Origin: Moringa oleifera
Taxonomy: Eukaryota; Streptophyta; Magnoliopsida; Brassicales; Moringaceae
DNA: 64,000 nt
Assembly: GCA_021397835.1 (NCBI GenBank)
Contig: JAJFZO010000609.1
Coordinates: 498,501 to 562,500, forward strand
Direction of reading: 5' to 3'
Below the pieces are notes generated by a model, which did no database searches, was not told where the DNA came from, and saw nothing but the letters and a program-made list of their open reading frames with translations. This document shows positions 47,581 through 60,530 of the stretch, one piece after another (positions within the stretch are counted from its first letter, which is position 1; every line of letters begins with the position of its first letter). Position numbers and translations under genes: made by a program.

Positions 47581-50500
47581 GAGACTGAAAAAGAAGTAGT
47601 TCCTCAACCAGAGCTTGACCAACCTAAGGGATCCAACAGAGAGCAACCAAAAACTTTCATGTTAATTCCTCCCTTTCCTTCTAGATTATCTAAATCTAAG
47701 AAGAATGAGGAGGAAGAAAAGGAGATTTTTGATACCTTTCGCAAGGTCGAGGTAAATATTCCTTTACTTGATGCAATTAAACAAGTACCTCGATATGCCA
47801 AATTTTTGAAAGAGTTATGCACCAATAAGAGAAAATTAAAAGGTAATGAATTTGTAAGTATGGGGGAAAATGTTTCAGCTGTTCTTCAGAAAAAATTACC
47901 TCCTAAATGTAAGGACCCAGGTATGTTTATTATTCCTTGCAAAGTTGGTAATGCTAAGATTGAGAAAGCGATGTTAGATCTAGGTGCTTCAATAAATGTC
48001 ATGCCATTATCCATTTACTCATCTTTCAATGCTGGACCATCAAAAGAAACTGGTGTGATTATTCAACTTGCTGATAGATCTAATGTATATCCTGAGGGAG
48101 TCTTGGAGGATGTTTTGGTACAAGTCAACGGATTGATTTTTCCTGCTGATTTTTATGTGCTTAATATGGAGGAAGATGATTCATCTAACTCATTAATTTT
48201 GTTGGGAAGACCATTCCTAAAAACATTCAAGACAAAAATTGATGTGTATGATGGTACACTTACAATGGAATTTGATGTTGAAATTATTAAATTTAATATT
48301 TATGATGCCATAAGATATCCTAGTGATTTATCTTCTGTTTTTGCTATGGATGTTATTGAACCTTTAGCACAGAAAATTTTTGATTTAAGTAATGAAGATA
48401 AGTTAAAAGTTGTACTTAATAAGAGTTTAAGTTTTGGAAGATCACAAAAAATCTTGCAAAAGTTTACATTGGATTCAGACTTGCAGGATACAATTCATGA
48501 ATTTGAATCACTACAACCTATGAGGTATGACATTTCTTATATTGATTTGCCTCTTTCTCACACAAAACTCCTTTCTTCTATTATACAGGCACAAAAATTA
48601 GAGCTAAAACCTCTACCAGATCATTTAAAGTATGTCTTTTTAGGAGAAAAAGAGACTCTTCCAATCATAATCTCTAATAAACTTTCTATCTTGGAGGAAA
48701 AAAAATTGACTCGAGTACTTAAAGAGTATAAAAAGGCCATTGGTTGGACCATAGCCGATATTAAGGGATTAAATCCTTCCACATGCATGCATAGGATACT
48801 ATTAGAGGAAGATTGTAAACCCTCCAGACAACCCCAACATAGATTGAATCCGCCTATGATGGAAATGGTAAAGAAAGAAATCTTGAAGCTTCTTGATGCA
48901 AGTATGATCTATCCAATTTCAGATAGTGAATAGGTAAGCCCAATTCAAGTTGTTCCAAAGAAAACCGGTATAACAACAATAGAAAATCCTGATGGTGAGT
49001 TAATACCCACTCGTATTCAAAATGGATGGAGGGTATGTATAGAGTATAGGAAGTTAAATGCATCAACTAGAAAAGATCATTTTCCTCTTCCATTTATTAA
49101 TCAAATGCTAGAAAGATTAGCAGGTCATACCCATTATTGTTATCTTGATGGTTATTCAGGTTTTCATCAAATCCCTGTTGCACCTGGAGATCAAGAGAAA
49201 ACAACATTCACATGCCCATTTGGTACTTTTGCATATCGGCGCATGCCATTTGGACTTTGTAACGCTCTTGCTACATTTCAGAGGTGTATGGTTAGTATAT
49301 TTTCTGATTATATAGAGAACATCATAGAGGTATTTATGGATGACTTTACAGTTTATGGTGATTCTTTTGATGCATGTTTAACTAACCTTACCAAAGTACT
49401 TAAAAGATGCATAGAAAAGAACCTTGTTTTAAATTATGAAAAGTGTCACTTTATGGTTAATCAAGGTATTATTCTAGGACATGTTGTATCCTCTAAGGGA
49501 ATTGAAGTTGATAAAGCTAAGGTAGAAATTATAAAATCTTTATCTTACCCCACAAGTGTGCGGGAAGTTCACTCTTTTCTTGGACACACAGGATTCTATC
49601 GACGTTTTATCAAGGATTTTTCCAAGATCACTAAACCCTTATGCAGGTTACTACAAAAAGATATGGTGTTCGAATTGGATGAGGCATGCAAAGATGCATT
49701 TGACAAGTTGAAGGATATGTTAACAACCGCACCAATTATCCAATCACCAAATTGGAATCTTCCATTTGAGATCATGTGTGATGCGAGCAATCGTGCAATT
49801 GGTGCTGTTCTTGGACAAAGAATTGGAAGAACTCCTCATGTCATTTATTATGCTTCAAGAATACTTGATAGTGCACAAAGTAATTATTCCACAACAGAAA
49901 AAGAACTTTTATCCATTGTGTTTGCTTTAGAAAAATTTCGCTCATATCTACTTGGTACTAAAGTGATTGTTTATTCTGATCATGCAGCTCTCAAGTACTT
50001 ACTCTCGAAGAAGGTGGCAAAACCTAGACTTATTCGATGGATACTTTTGTTACAAGAGTTTGATTTGGAGATACGTGATAAAAAAGGTGCAGAAAATTTG
50101 GTTGCAGATCATCTTAGCAGGTTAACTACGAGTGAAGAATCATCACCATTAAAAGATGACTTTCCAGATGAGTGTCCTTTTTTTATTCATAAGATAAGGT
50201 CTTGGTATGCTGATATTGCTAATTACTTAGTTACTGGAATATTACCAAGTGATTTATCTAGGGTTCAGAAAGACAAAATTAAAAAAGATGCTAAATGTTA
50301 TGTTTGGGATGACCCCTACTTATGGAAATATTGTTCTGATCAAATTATTCGAAGGTGTGTGGCGGAACAGGAAATTGATTCTATTTTAAAGTTTTGTCAT
50401 TCGTATGCATGTGGAGGACACTTTGGTCCCAAAAGAACAACTCGTAAAATATTAGAGTGTGGATTATTTTGGCCTACTATATTTCATGATTCATACATAT

Positions 50501-51495
50501 TTTGTAGGACTTGTGAACAATGTCAAAAGACTGGAAATTTAGGACATAGAGATCAAATGCCACTTACTTTTATTCTTGTTTGTGAAATATTTGATGTATG
50601 GGGTATTGACTTCATGGGTCCTTTTCCTTCTTCTTGCAATAATATTTATATCTTGCTTGCTGTGGATTATGTGTCAAAATGGGTGGAAGCTAAAGCTACC
50701 CGTACTAACGATGCTAAAGTAGTTGTAAATTTTGTCAAATCTCATATTTTTGTTAGGTTTGGGACACCAAGGGCTATAATAAGTGATCGTGGAACTCACT
50801 TTTGCAATAGAGTGGTGAAAGCTTTAATGAAGAAGTATAATGTTACCCATCGAATCTTTACTGCTTATCATCCGCAGACAAATTGACAAGCTGAAGTATC
50901 TAATAGAGAAATCAAGTCTATACTTGAGAAGACTATCAACCCAAATAAGAAGGATTGGAGTATGCGACTTGATGATGCACTATGGGCTTATCGAACAGCC
51001 TATAAGACCCCTATAGGTATGTCTCCATACCGTTTGGTATTTGGGAAACCATGTCATCTTCCAGTAGAACTAGAACACAGGGCATATTGGGCCATAAAAC
51101 AGTGCAACCTAAGAATGGATGAAGCAGGTGAATTGAGGAAACTACAGTTACAAGAACTAGAAGAAATTCGTAATGATGCTTACGAGAGCTCAAAAATATA
51201 TAAGGAAAAAACAAAGGCCTACCATGATCGCATGATTTCCAGAAAAACTTTCTATGTTGGTCAAAAGGTTATTCTTTATCATTCTAAGCTGAAATTGTTT
51301 CCTGGTAAGTTGCATTCTAGATGGTTAGGACCTTTTACTGTTACTAATGTGTTCTCTCATGGTGCAGTTGAAATTCAAAGTCCAGATACCGGTAAGATTT
51401 TTAAGGTCAATGGCCACCGCGTAAAGCCTTTTCATCAAGGCTTTCAAGCACATGATGTTGATAAAATTGATTTACAATATTCAACTTATAATTAA
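47581..51495 (+). pseudogene. pol of the Athila-type element (PR-RT-RNase H-IN)
   Basis: Continues in the gag frame. Protease: MLDLGASINVMP (about 47971-48006). [57 protein letters not shown] and FMDDFTVYG (49332-49358). RNase [45 protein letters not shown] and VADHLSRL. Integrase: zinc-binding [10 protein letters not shown]...CRTCEQCQK, then catalytic Asp 50608 (GIDFMGPFP), Asp 50785 (ISDRGTHF) and Glu 50893 (QAE), spaced D-x35-E. C-terminus: [35 protein letters not shown] and VNGHRVKPF. The frame is cut only by TAG at 48931 (Trp site) and TGA at 50884 (Gly site, just before the catalytic Glu). Apart from these it is nearly intact. Confidence 0.95.
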
Positions 51496-53170
51496 GAATT
51501 GGCAACGTCTAGCCAAAGACGTTAAAGAAAGGTACTTTTTGAGAGGCAACCCAAAATTTTAATTTTTTTAATGATTTATTTTTATTTTTTAATATGCATA
51601 TATATAAGAGATAAGGTCGATGGTTGAAGGCATATCATACCTTTCCAAGGCAATATGATGAAGTAACTTGAATGCATCTGACAACAGTTATCAAGAATGA
51701 AATTCGATGAGAGAGCACTCTATGACAAGATGGAATTCGATCCACCTTTCTCATTTCCCCAATGGTAAACGAAGTCTCTATGATGCTCGATATATTCAGG
51801 GAGTTTTCTACTTCTCTTATTCTTTTATTATTTTTGAGCATTTATTTTTAATACATTGAGGACAATGTATGATCTAGGTGTGGGGGAGAGTTTTTAACAT
51901 GCTATTATTTTTAAAATATTTAAAATCCAAGAAAATCTTGCTCTAAAAGGTACTTAATTTGTGTTTGTGATCTCTCTTTTCTGAGTTCTAGATCCTTCCA
52001 ATGCTTGTTCCAAAAAAAAAAAAGTTTTATGTGTGCAAATATGACTTTAAATTCTCATTTACTGTACTATGATTAGTTGCTTTTAATGATATATTGGATT
52101 GAAAATTGTATGAGATCTAACACATATAACCCTTTTTGGTGAGTTTTGGGCCAATGAGCATTTATTACATTATGCTCAATTTTCTTCTTTGTGTGTGTCA
52201 TACATAGTTAATTTTTCTAGAACTTGCTTTGTTATACACGTCAAATCATTCCTTTGAAGAATTAGATGTACTTAATCATAAGGGTATTTAGGTGAAAACC
52301 ATCTTCTTTAAAATATTTAGCCTCTTTCGAAAAGCCTACCATATTCATGTACCCCTAGAGAGCCGACTTTGAGCCTTAGCCTTTTCTTTGGAATTTAACC
52401 TTGATACAAGTCATAATAACTATTCTTTTGATTTTTCTTTTTGAACCCTGAATTGAAGGATTATATGAGCTTACTCATATGAAACTTTCACTTATCTTAG
52501 AAAAGATTGCAAAATATTAAGAATCAATGGTCCAAGTTATTAGAAAAAAAAAGATATGAGAAAGATCAAGAAACAAAAAAAAAAAAAAAGAGAGAAAGAA
52601 ACCTGAAAAAAAAAACAACAAAAAAAAAAGGATTGAGAAAAAAAAATGGTATAAATTCTCATTACTTGGATTTGTGCAATGTGATTGAAGCAATCTTTTG
52701 ATGTTACATCATAAAGTTTTGTATGAAAAAAAGTTTTGTATGATTCCTTCAATTCCATTAACCCAAAACCCTTTTATCATACCTTACCTAAGCCCCATTA
52801 CAACCCATTTTAAAACTCTTAGATTTTTGCATTTTAATTCATTCATTGGTAAAAGAGACATGATATACAAGCAAGCTTATGGTAAAAGTTTTTTATGTAT
52901 TGACTAGAGAGTTTATTTAATCCCTCAAAACACTTCGAGTGAATGAGTGAATCTAAGGAGAGGGTGTTAGATCTTATGCATTTTAAGTTCAATAAAATTG
53001 TTAAGGCGATTACTGATCATGTATGCTATTTATGAGAATTCTTTTGTGATCTTATGTTTTAATGCATGAAAAGAATATATTGTTTTGGATAAGCAAATGA
53101 AGAAGAAGGAAGGATGATGAGATGAGATGATGAGCTTGAATTATTGTATGCTTGAGGACAAGCATTATCT
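51496..53170. other. Athila 3' non-coding region
   Basis: Between integrase and the 3' LTR. I see no env-like gene: no long frame, signal peptide or membrane anchor. Contains a purine-rich block (52540-52650) and, at 51861-51885, TTGAGGACAATGT...GTGTGGGGGA, a near copy of the functional-looking purine tract at 53155-53185. Confidence 0.6.
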
Positions 53171-53185
53171 AAGTGTGGGGGAATT
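53171..53185 (+). other. Polypurine tract of the Athila-type element
   Basis: AAGTGTGGGGGAATT lies immediately before the 3' LTR start TGATAGAATGC. Confidence 0.85.
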
Positions 53186-54392
53186 TGATAGAATGCATAA
53201 TAATCATATATATTATTATATTTTCTCGTATTTTATTGGTTATAAATGATTAAATCTTGGATTTTGACTATGTTTTATATTTAATAGGGTGGATTGAGGA
53301 AATCAACTAAGATGGACTCAAATTCATTATTTGAAGATATAAAGTTGGATTCCTAAGAGATGTGGATGAACTAGAAGATGTCTTTGGATAAGGCGCTGAG
53401 ACTCCCAATAACATTGAAATTTCACCGAACCAAGACTTTATCTTTTATTTAAAAAGAAATTGTAGAATTTTATCTTTATCTTTATCTTTAAGAGTCCTAG
53501 TTAAAATAGGTTTTTATGTTTAAGGATTATTATATAAAGGGGAGGTAGTTCCTTCAAAGGAACATCCAGAGTTTATTTTTTACTTTCTTCTTTTCGTAGG
53601 TCTTTTTCTTTTCATGGATTGCTAAACATCTCTTCCGGTCAAAGGATAATCAAGGGTTTGATTCTTCAGAATTGTGAGATCTAACTGATTTTATTTGTTC
53701 TTTATTTCTTTATTGTTTATTTATCTTCTGTACTTATTGAAAATATTATTTTGGTTGATTGCAACAAAAAGGGCCCTTTGTTTAATCATCTAAATAATAG
53801 GTTACTATTTAAAACTTTAAATCCGTAATTGTTTAAGTGTTCTAATATAAGTAGTAAATAACATAGTTGATTACAAAAGAGGTTTTCAATTTATGTTATG
53901 AAGATAAATAATCTAGTTTAAATAAACCTACATATGTGTTTATTGGCTAGAATTGGTAGTTTTTCTAATTCTTAATGCTATTGGTAAATTAAATCCTAAG
54001 ATCGTATCTAGGGTTATTTATTGATAAGAGAAATAATTAGAGATCGTATACTGGTTATCAAAGAAGTAAGGAAAAACAGGTTGTTAGGTGGTACCAACAA
54101 CCACAACTAATTCAGTGAAGATTAAAAGATTTTTATCTTTGCATCAATGATCAATTCCTAAATTAAACCTAAAATTATACCTTTGACTGGATACTTTATT
54201 ACATTAATTTTTCCTTTCCTGTTATTCTTATTTGATCTATTTTTAACTCCTCAAACCCTTTTCTTTTATTTTATTTTGTAAAAAAATAAATCTAACCAAT
54301 CTTTGTGGAAACGACCTTGCTCATTCATACTACAAGTTTAATATTTTGAGCAAAAATTTAAGAATTTAACTTATTGGTCTCGACAACCACCA
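53186..54392 (+). repeat. 3' LTR of the Athila-type element
   Basis: Aligns end to end with 44891-46096, with about 30 substitutions and one single-base indel, and ends CTCGACAACCACCA before the GTGTA duplication. Confidence 0.95.
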
Positions 54393-54595
54393 GTGTACCA
54401 CGCCCGAACCAAGCATATTGAGGTGGACATTCACTTTGTCAGAGATCATATAGCGCGTGGAGCTCTCAAAGTCAACTACACCCCGTCGTCGGAGCAGATT
54501 GCCGATGCCCTCACCAAGCCCTTGTCGCAAGCTTCTCTCTGTCAATTCTGGCGCAAACTTCGGGTTGAAGACTCTCCCCTCAGTTTGAGGGGGGA
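54393..54595 (+). pseudogene. Ty1/copia RNase H, 3' end after the Athila insertion
   Basis: Continues the copia RNase H broken at 44890: VYHARTKHIEVDIHFVRDHI, then GALKVNYTPSSEQIADALTKPL and LCQFWRKLRVE. The final RNase H block and a purine tract GTTTGAGGGGGGA (54583-54595) are intact, placing the start of the 3' LTR at 54596. Confidence 0.92.
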
Positions 54596-54950
54596 TGTTA
54601 GGATTCTGGACTCTTCTCCCTACGGATCTGCTAGGATTCTAAATATGGACTCTTCTCCCTGTAGATCGAATTCTCAACAATCCGAGTTGAGTCCAAATGC
54701 CCAGACAATGGACCTAAGCTCCACTGTTGTAAAACATTCCAATGCAACAAGTACAGGCCCAATTGGAAAAGATCTTACTTAGTAATTACAGAATTAAACT
54801 TTGATACAATTGATTAAGTTGATTAACAATTCTGTAATTGTTACCCTATTTATAAATACATAATATGTGGCCTCAAAATGATCTGAGCAGCCACCATCTT
54901 CCAAAAGAAATATACAGCAACTTTTACAATTTCTATTCTATTTTATCTAT
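54596..54950 (+). repeat. Probable 3' LTR of the copia element
   Basis: Starts TGTTAGGATTCTGGACTC right after the purine tract, as copia LTRs do, and contains a TATA-like TATTTATAAATAC near 54849 followed by a leader-like stretch. The 5' LTR is missing from the window, so the right boundary (about 54940-54960) is a guess. Confidence 0.55.
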
Positions 54951-55081
54951 ATTGGTGTATTAGAAAAAAATTAATATTATTAGATTGTGGTTGATGTGTG
55001 TGTCTATGTGACGAATAATTTATTAGTTTATGTACATGTTGATGTACCATTGGAATGGATAGGTTTGATGTATTAGTTTGT

Positions 55082-55083
<2 letters not shown>

Positions 55084-55121
<38 letters not shown>
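55084..55121. repeat. (TA)n microsatellite
   Basis: Uninterrupted alternating A/T run of about 38 bases. Confidence 0.95.
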
Positions 55122-55124
<3 letters not shown>

Positions 55125-55247
55125 TGTGAGCGTTTTGATGTATTGCAGAAATAATTAATGTTTATGTATATGTTATTGTGATGGTTGTTTCATTTATATA
55201 AGTTAGTATATTAATGGAATGAATAGGTTTATTATGTTAGTTTATTG

Positions 55248-55284
<37 letters not shown>

Positions 55285-55309
55285 CGTGCGCGCGCGCGCG
55301 CGTGTGTGT
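55248..55309. repeat. Compound (TA)n(TG)n(CG)n(TG)n tract
   Basis: About 62 bases of unbroken alternating purine and pyrimidine: TA repeats, then TG, then CG and again TG. The CG block stands out in a region of very low G+C. Confidence 0.95.
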
Positions 55310-58300
55310 TAATGTATGGTTTTGTTGGCTTTTTTATATGTTGTGTTTTTGGAGTGGATAGGTTTGCTAATATTAGTTTATAAGTTTGATAAATTTGGTG
55401 TATTAGATACAAAGTTGATGTGCATATATATTTTCATTAGTGTATATTAATCGTAATTAAGAAATTTTTATCAATTTTCTTATTTTTGTTTTCATTTAAA
55501 ATAATTATGAAATTATTATTTTGTAATTATAGAATATTATTTTAATTATTTGATAATTATTTATTGTAATTATTAGTATTCTCTATTTTTATTTTAAATT
55601 ATAAAATTATTATTTTATGAAAAATAGTAAAAATTTTAAAAATATATTCTAAACTTTTCATCACGATTGCTTATCAATAGTGAAAAAATGGTTTTTTTAT
55701 AAATAGAATAATTTAATTTTGAAAAAATATGTATAATAATAATAATAAAAATTAATATGTAAAATTTTTTATGTTTGATAATTAATATTATTTAAAAATT
55801 ATTTAATAAATAAAAATTAATATTTAATTAATCTTTTTTTAGTATTCCTTAAAAATTTGTGAAAAATGATGTATTATTAAAAAATAAGATGTTATCTTAA
55901 AAAATGTTATTTTAATAAATTTTTATTCACCATCTTTTACAGATTTGTGATGAAATGTATTCCTTTTTCGCGGTTAAAAATCATAAAAAAATAGTATTTC
56001 TCTTTCTTTACATTTTTATTTTTTATAATTTTAAAACCATAGAAAATTCTTTTTTCTAATAGTTGAGAAACCCTATTTTTCTTGTAATGATCATTTTGTC
56101 CAATCATGTTCTGGTGATCATCATTCATGAGGCGGATCAAGTCTTCATTCCTTCATAGGCCTTAGATCTTTGTGGGCTTCTCTATTGGGCTTATGTTGTA
56201 AGGCCTTAAGAATTTAGCTCAATGAGGGTAACCTACTAGACGGTTTCTTTTCTTTTTTTTTTTTTTAAACTGTGATTAACAAAGAAAATTCAGCATCGAT
56301 GTTGAATGGGTGAACATATTCCACATGAAAAGAGAATGACCACGTAAATTAGGCGAGATATTAAGGTAAAATGATCTACTTGTTGAAGTCCTGGAAATTA
56401 AATAGATCGATGGATGGTTAAAATTTTCACATTTGAACTAACTAAATGGTATCTCTTGGTATCATAAAAAGAAATTGACAACCATGTAGTTAAGAAATTG
56501 ATTAATTTTTGAAAAAAATAATGGAATTAAGAGCAACCGTTAGTAAGATAATTAAAAGGATGGCATGGTCGTGAAGGGGGAGAAGTGCGGGCTTCATACA
56601 TAACAATGTTTTGGAACTTTGCTTGTATTTAAGGGTGAGCAAAACAGGCATTATGGTGACAAAAATGTATCCCAGTTATATATGCATTCATAACACAAAA
56701 AGGAAAAAGTTCTCAAGTAGTGGCCGTCTGCAGAAATGAATTTATAAACTCATATTATGTCAATTGAATACTCAATCTGAATGTTCTGTTAGCTTTTGTT
56801 TTGCATCATTGGGCTTTATTTCTGGCTCACAGTATGTCTGATTTCAGGTCCTGCATGTCCCATGCAAATGTATGCACCAGCATTTGGCTGGAAAGAAGTT
56901 CATTTTAAGTCTTAATAGTTGGATGACAAATGTTTATTTTACTTTGCACTCTTAAGACTTTAGGTTTTTTGTATACATCTTTGGAATGTTCTATTAATTA
57001 TATAATGGCTTGTAAAGTGAGTTGCTTGAACATCATAAATTTGACTTTTGATTCAAATCAAATTAACAAAATAGTACCCTCCTTCAGTTTTTTCATAAAA
57101 GACATTAAGCCTTAAACAAGGAGTTGCTTGAACTAGACTGTGTTTAACCTTGAAGCTTGACGTGCATGCTATCACACTTAATTAACGGAGATCTTTTCGG
57201 GTTTTTTTTTTTTTATAATTATTATCTAAACCAGGTGAGAGTAGTAATTAAAGATGGAGTGAAGTTCTTCTGTAGGAGGAGACAGAGGAGTAGGCAACAC
57301 AGATTGAGGAGGCCTGCAGTTAAGGAGAGACCAAAGTGTAGTCTGTATGGATCTTTTACATGCGGCAACAACTTTGAGGCAAAAGCTCGCAACTCTGCCA
57401 CTCCCATTTAATTAAGCGTAAAAAGTTGCGATTGTACCCATCACTATTGCAGTCAAAAGTGTTCTTGACCTTTTACACCGTTTCTTTTTTGGAAAAAATT
57501 TTTCGCTCACAGGTCACAAGCTAAAAACAAAATTAATAATAATAGAAAGGAAGACAGAAGAAGAAGAGATATTATTTAGTTGAATCATTGGATGGAGGAT
57601 CGTATCAATAAAAGCTTTTTTCTATCTGAAAAAATTGGTTTCTTTGAGAGACTGTTGGGTTCTCCCCTTCCCACTGAGCGGAGAAAAAAAAGAGGTGAGA
57701 GTTCATCGGTTAGAGTGTTCATGACCAAGGACTGCATTCTGCACATAACGACACAAATTATTGTGAAAGATGGGTAGAATGAAGTAGGCCTGGCTGAGGC
57801 TGAGAATAGAAAGGATACTGTGAGAAAACGCCAAAAGGAAACAAACCCAATACCCAATAAGAATTGAAGGCAAGCAAGCCTTATTCCTCCTGCTTTGAAG
57901 TTTGAATAACGCATGCCCAACCCCGTCAGGCTGACACAAATACACCATTCTCTCTTTCTCTGTCTGCTGTCTTTTTGGGTGGCTCACCTTTTCAAGCTCC
58001 CAACATGGATTCTCTTTGCCAGACCAAAACCCATCACTTGCATCAAGAGATAGTACAAGATTCTATTTTCACCCTTTTAGGTTTTTGTATTTTATTCTCC
58101 GTATCTTACTTTTATTAGGAGTATCTGTTTTTTTATTATTATTATTATTTTGCATGGCTTCAACATAGTCCCACAGTACTCCCCCACTCCTTACTGTTAT
58201 CATTGCAGCTTAGCTGGTGGGTTGCTCTGCTTTTTGCCTTTATTGCTCTCATTGAAGGAATGTCCCTTCACTTGCACTTCCAAATTCCTTGTTTGCAACC

Positions 58301-58850
58301 TTTCTCTTTGTCTGTTTGTGCACACATTGAAATGAAGGCCATTTGATTTCGTCCTTACAAATACACGCATCTAAGATAATGTTTTGCACTCAAAATTGAG
58401 AGCCCATCCAAAGTGCTATTGCATATTTCCTTTTCCTTATTTCTTTTCAAGTGGATGAAGTGATTAGAACGAGGTCAATTTCGCGTCTGTTCATGAGCAC
58501 GAAGACCAGCAATTCTATTTAAGAAGCCGACATTTTAGATATATATTAGTTATTTTAAGAATTTTCCTTGTGTCCCATTTCTAACATAAACATAAATTGT
58601 AGAAAAACTATTAACATCAATGGTTACTAGATAGAATAAGGTTACCCGAACCTTGTAGATGTGTAAAGTCTTGGCATTCTAGATGACAGGCTCAATATCT
58701 ACTTCACAATAGCTCCAGCAACTTTTTTCGATTGAGAAAAGTTGGCATGGGTCCATTATGATTAAAGCATGCACCAGTTTTTTCTTTAATTTTACATAGA
58801 GATTTTTATTTCTTAAAGAATGTTAGTATTTTTTAAAAAACATTAAATGT

Positions 58851-59775
58851 ATTCGAGATTGTTTTGCTGTTAGATTTGAAAGATGTGCTTGATAAGGTGA
58901 CAAACTTGGCAAAGAGAATGGTTTCCTGATGTGGTGAGAAAACTTAATTCAGGTTTCGAATATCTAATGACGTTGAAGAGATGACGGTGACTTACAAGTT
59001 TTTACCCAATCTTAAACAAGATATCTTAGATCAAGTTCAAGGGCTTTAATCTCGATCTAAGATCATTAAGAGGTATTGCAACTCCCTTTGTACACTTGCA
59101 AAAGAAGTATTTAAGCATAACTCTCACACAACCGCAGTCTTACCTCCATCAATGTCGACCTTAGATCAGTTGAATCCCTCCTGTGTCAACTCTTAAGAAC
59201 ATCTAGATCGATCTTAATTCAGCATCGACAGCTTAACTTTTGCACTTTACATTTTGAAATAACTAATGTAACTTGTTATATATTCTTTTTTTTTTCTCAT
59301 TCTCTTAAACTTTATAGAACCAACTTTGACATCACGTAATTTGAACAGGTCTCAATTCATATCAGTTGCCAAAACCTTTCGCTTAAAGAGTATACCAAAC
59401 TCGATCTCAGAGTGTCCCGATCTACACATGATGCCAACAACTTAGTATTTTCCAACATAAAGCAAGTTTGATCTCAAATCCTCCTCAATCCATACTTGGC
59501 AATTTTCCGCTAGCTTTCACTTGTAAGATGAAATTTCTTTATGGAAAAAATTAGGTGTTTATAGTTGCTCCTCTTAATTATGCATTACCGAAGATTTGGT
59601 ATTAGACAAAGACTTGACACCTTAAATCATAAATTTTTGTAATTTTTTTTTTAAAAAATTATTTTTGTTAGATCTTCTCTTGGCATCGAAAAATAATACT
59701 TAAAGTAGATAGCACCATTCATATTCGCTTCCACACTCATAAGGAATTATTGGAAAGCCCACTAAAGTCTTTAAC
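58851..59775. other. Unclassified, probably element-derived DNA
   Basis: A plus-strand frame near 58980-59160 reads VTYKFLPNLKQDILDQVQG and TLAKEVFKHNS with stops on both sides; it looks like an old gag-type fragment but I cannot assign it. Nothing else recognised. Confidence 0.3.
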
Positions 59776-60530
59776 TACGATGTAATTCACAGCTATCCTA
59801 CCATATTACTCACAGAACTGATCCATAAATTAAATCCATCAGGATGCGATGCACAATCATCCTAATATCCCCCATTTTGATTGAAATCACAATCCTCACC
59901 AAGATGCAATGCACATCTATCTCGATGGTTCATCCAAAGATAATCTGAGAGTTAATTATCCAAAAGGTCAATCAAGGTCTCTTAACACTAATTTCCAATT
60001 AATTAGAAACTTTGATTAAGACTCAATGCATAGTTGGCTTGATAATCTTATAATTTGTTTTATGACAACTTTTGTTATGACACTTAATTTGGGATTCTAT
60101 CTTTAATGATAGCCTATTCTGCTTCGTTAATGACACGATTCATAATTGTCATGACCTTTCATCCCTGATGCATGTCACAGCCATTATGATATTCCTCCTT
60201 TGATGCAATTAATAACCATCAAGATGCTTCAAATTAATATTCCTTCCATGATGTGATGCACAATTGTTGGGATCTTTTTTTCTTAACGTGATTCATATTA
60301 GTTAAGACATTTTTTCTTAAACACGATTCATAACATATCAATAACTTTTTCTTGGATGCAATTTACAACAATCTAATTTTTCTTGACACGATTCACAACA
60401 ATCAAGGGTTTTCAAATTCTTCATCAGTAATTTGTCCACGATGCAACGCTCTACTATCGGATATCCTTTCTTTGGCATGAAAAACAACCACCAAATTTTT
60501 CTTGATGCAATTCATAATGATCGAGATTTC
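59776..60530. repeat. Degenerate short-motif array (GATGCAATTCACAACAATC-like)
   Basis: About 14 imperfect copies of a roughly 20-base motif occur at irregular spacing of 30-120 bases: near 59779, 59842, 59900, 60023, 60135, 60170, 60202, 60251, 60287, 60321, 60355, 60386, 60439 and 60505. Shared core: (G/C)AT(G)CAAT(T/G)CA(C/T)AA. Origin unknown. Confidence 0.55.

Larger units (their letters stand above)
44891..54392 (+). mobile_element. Athila-type Ty3/gypsy element inserted in copia RNase H
   Basis: A 9.5-kb LTR retrotransposon with LTRs of 1206 and 1207 bases, an Asp-tRNA primer site, a gag-pol in one frame and a purine tract before the 3' LTR. A perfect 5-bp duplication GTGTA flanks it (44886-44890 and 54393-54397). 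Removing it restores the copia codons NPVYHARTKHIEV. Primer type, LTR size and RT sequence fit the Athila lineage. LTRs differ at roughly 30 positions by eye (about 2.5%). No env-like ORF was recognised in 51496-53170. Six premature stops make this copy non-autonomous. Confidence 0.95.
54960..58850. other. Intergenic DNA, no gene recognised
   Basis: Contains microsatellites near 55084 and 55248, very A+T-rich DNA from 55430 to 56090, and CT-rich sequence near 57900-58350. Short frames at 57157-57411 (plus) and 57222-57407 (minus) have no recognised motif. A (TTA)n run lies at 58133-58149. Confidence 0.45.

Noticed and set aside
52507..52758. Lysine-rich plus-strand and phenylalanine-rich minus-strand frames
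   Set aside because: Both are translations of the same poly-purine block in the Athila 3' region.
51496..53170. Possible env-like gene of the Athila element
   Set aside because: No long frame, signal peptide or membrane segment could be found in this stretch.
57157..57411. Possible small basic peptide gene following a polypyrimidine tract and CAG
   Set aside because: No match to known small secreted peptide families that I can recognise, and the opposite strand is also open.
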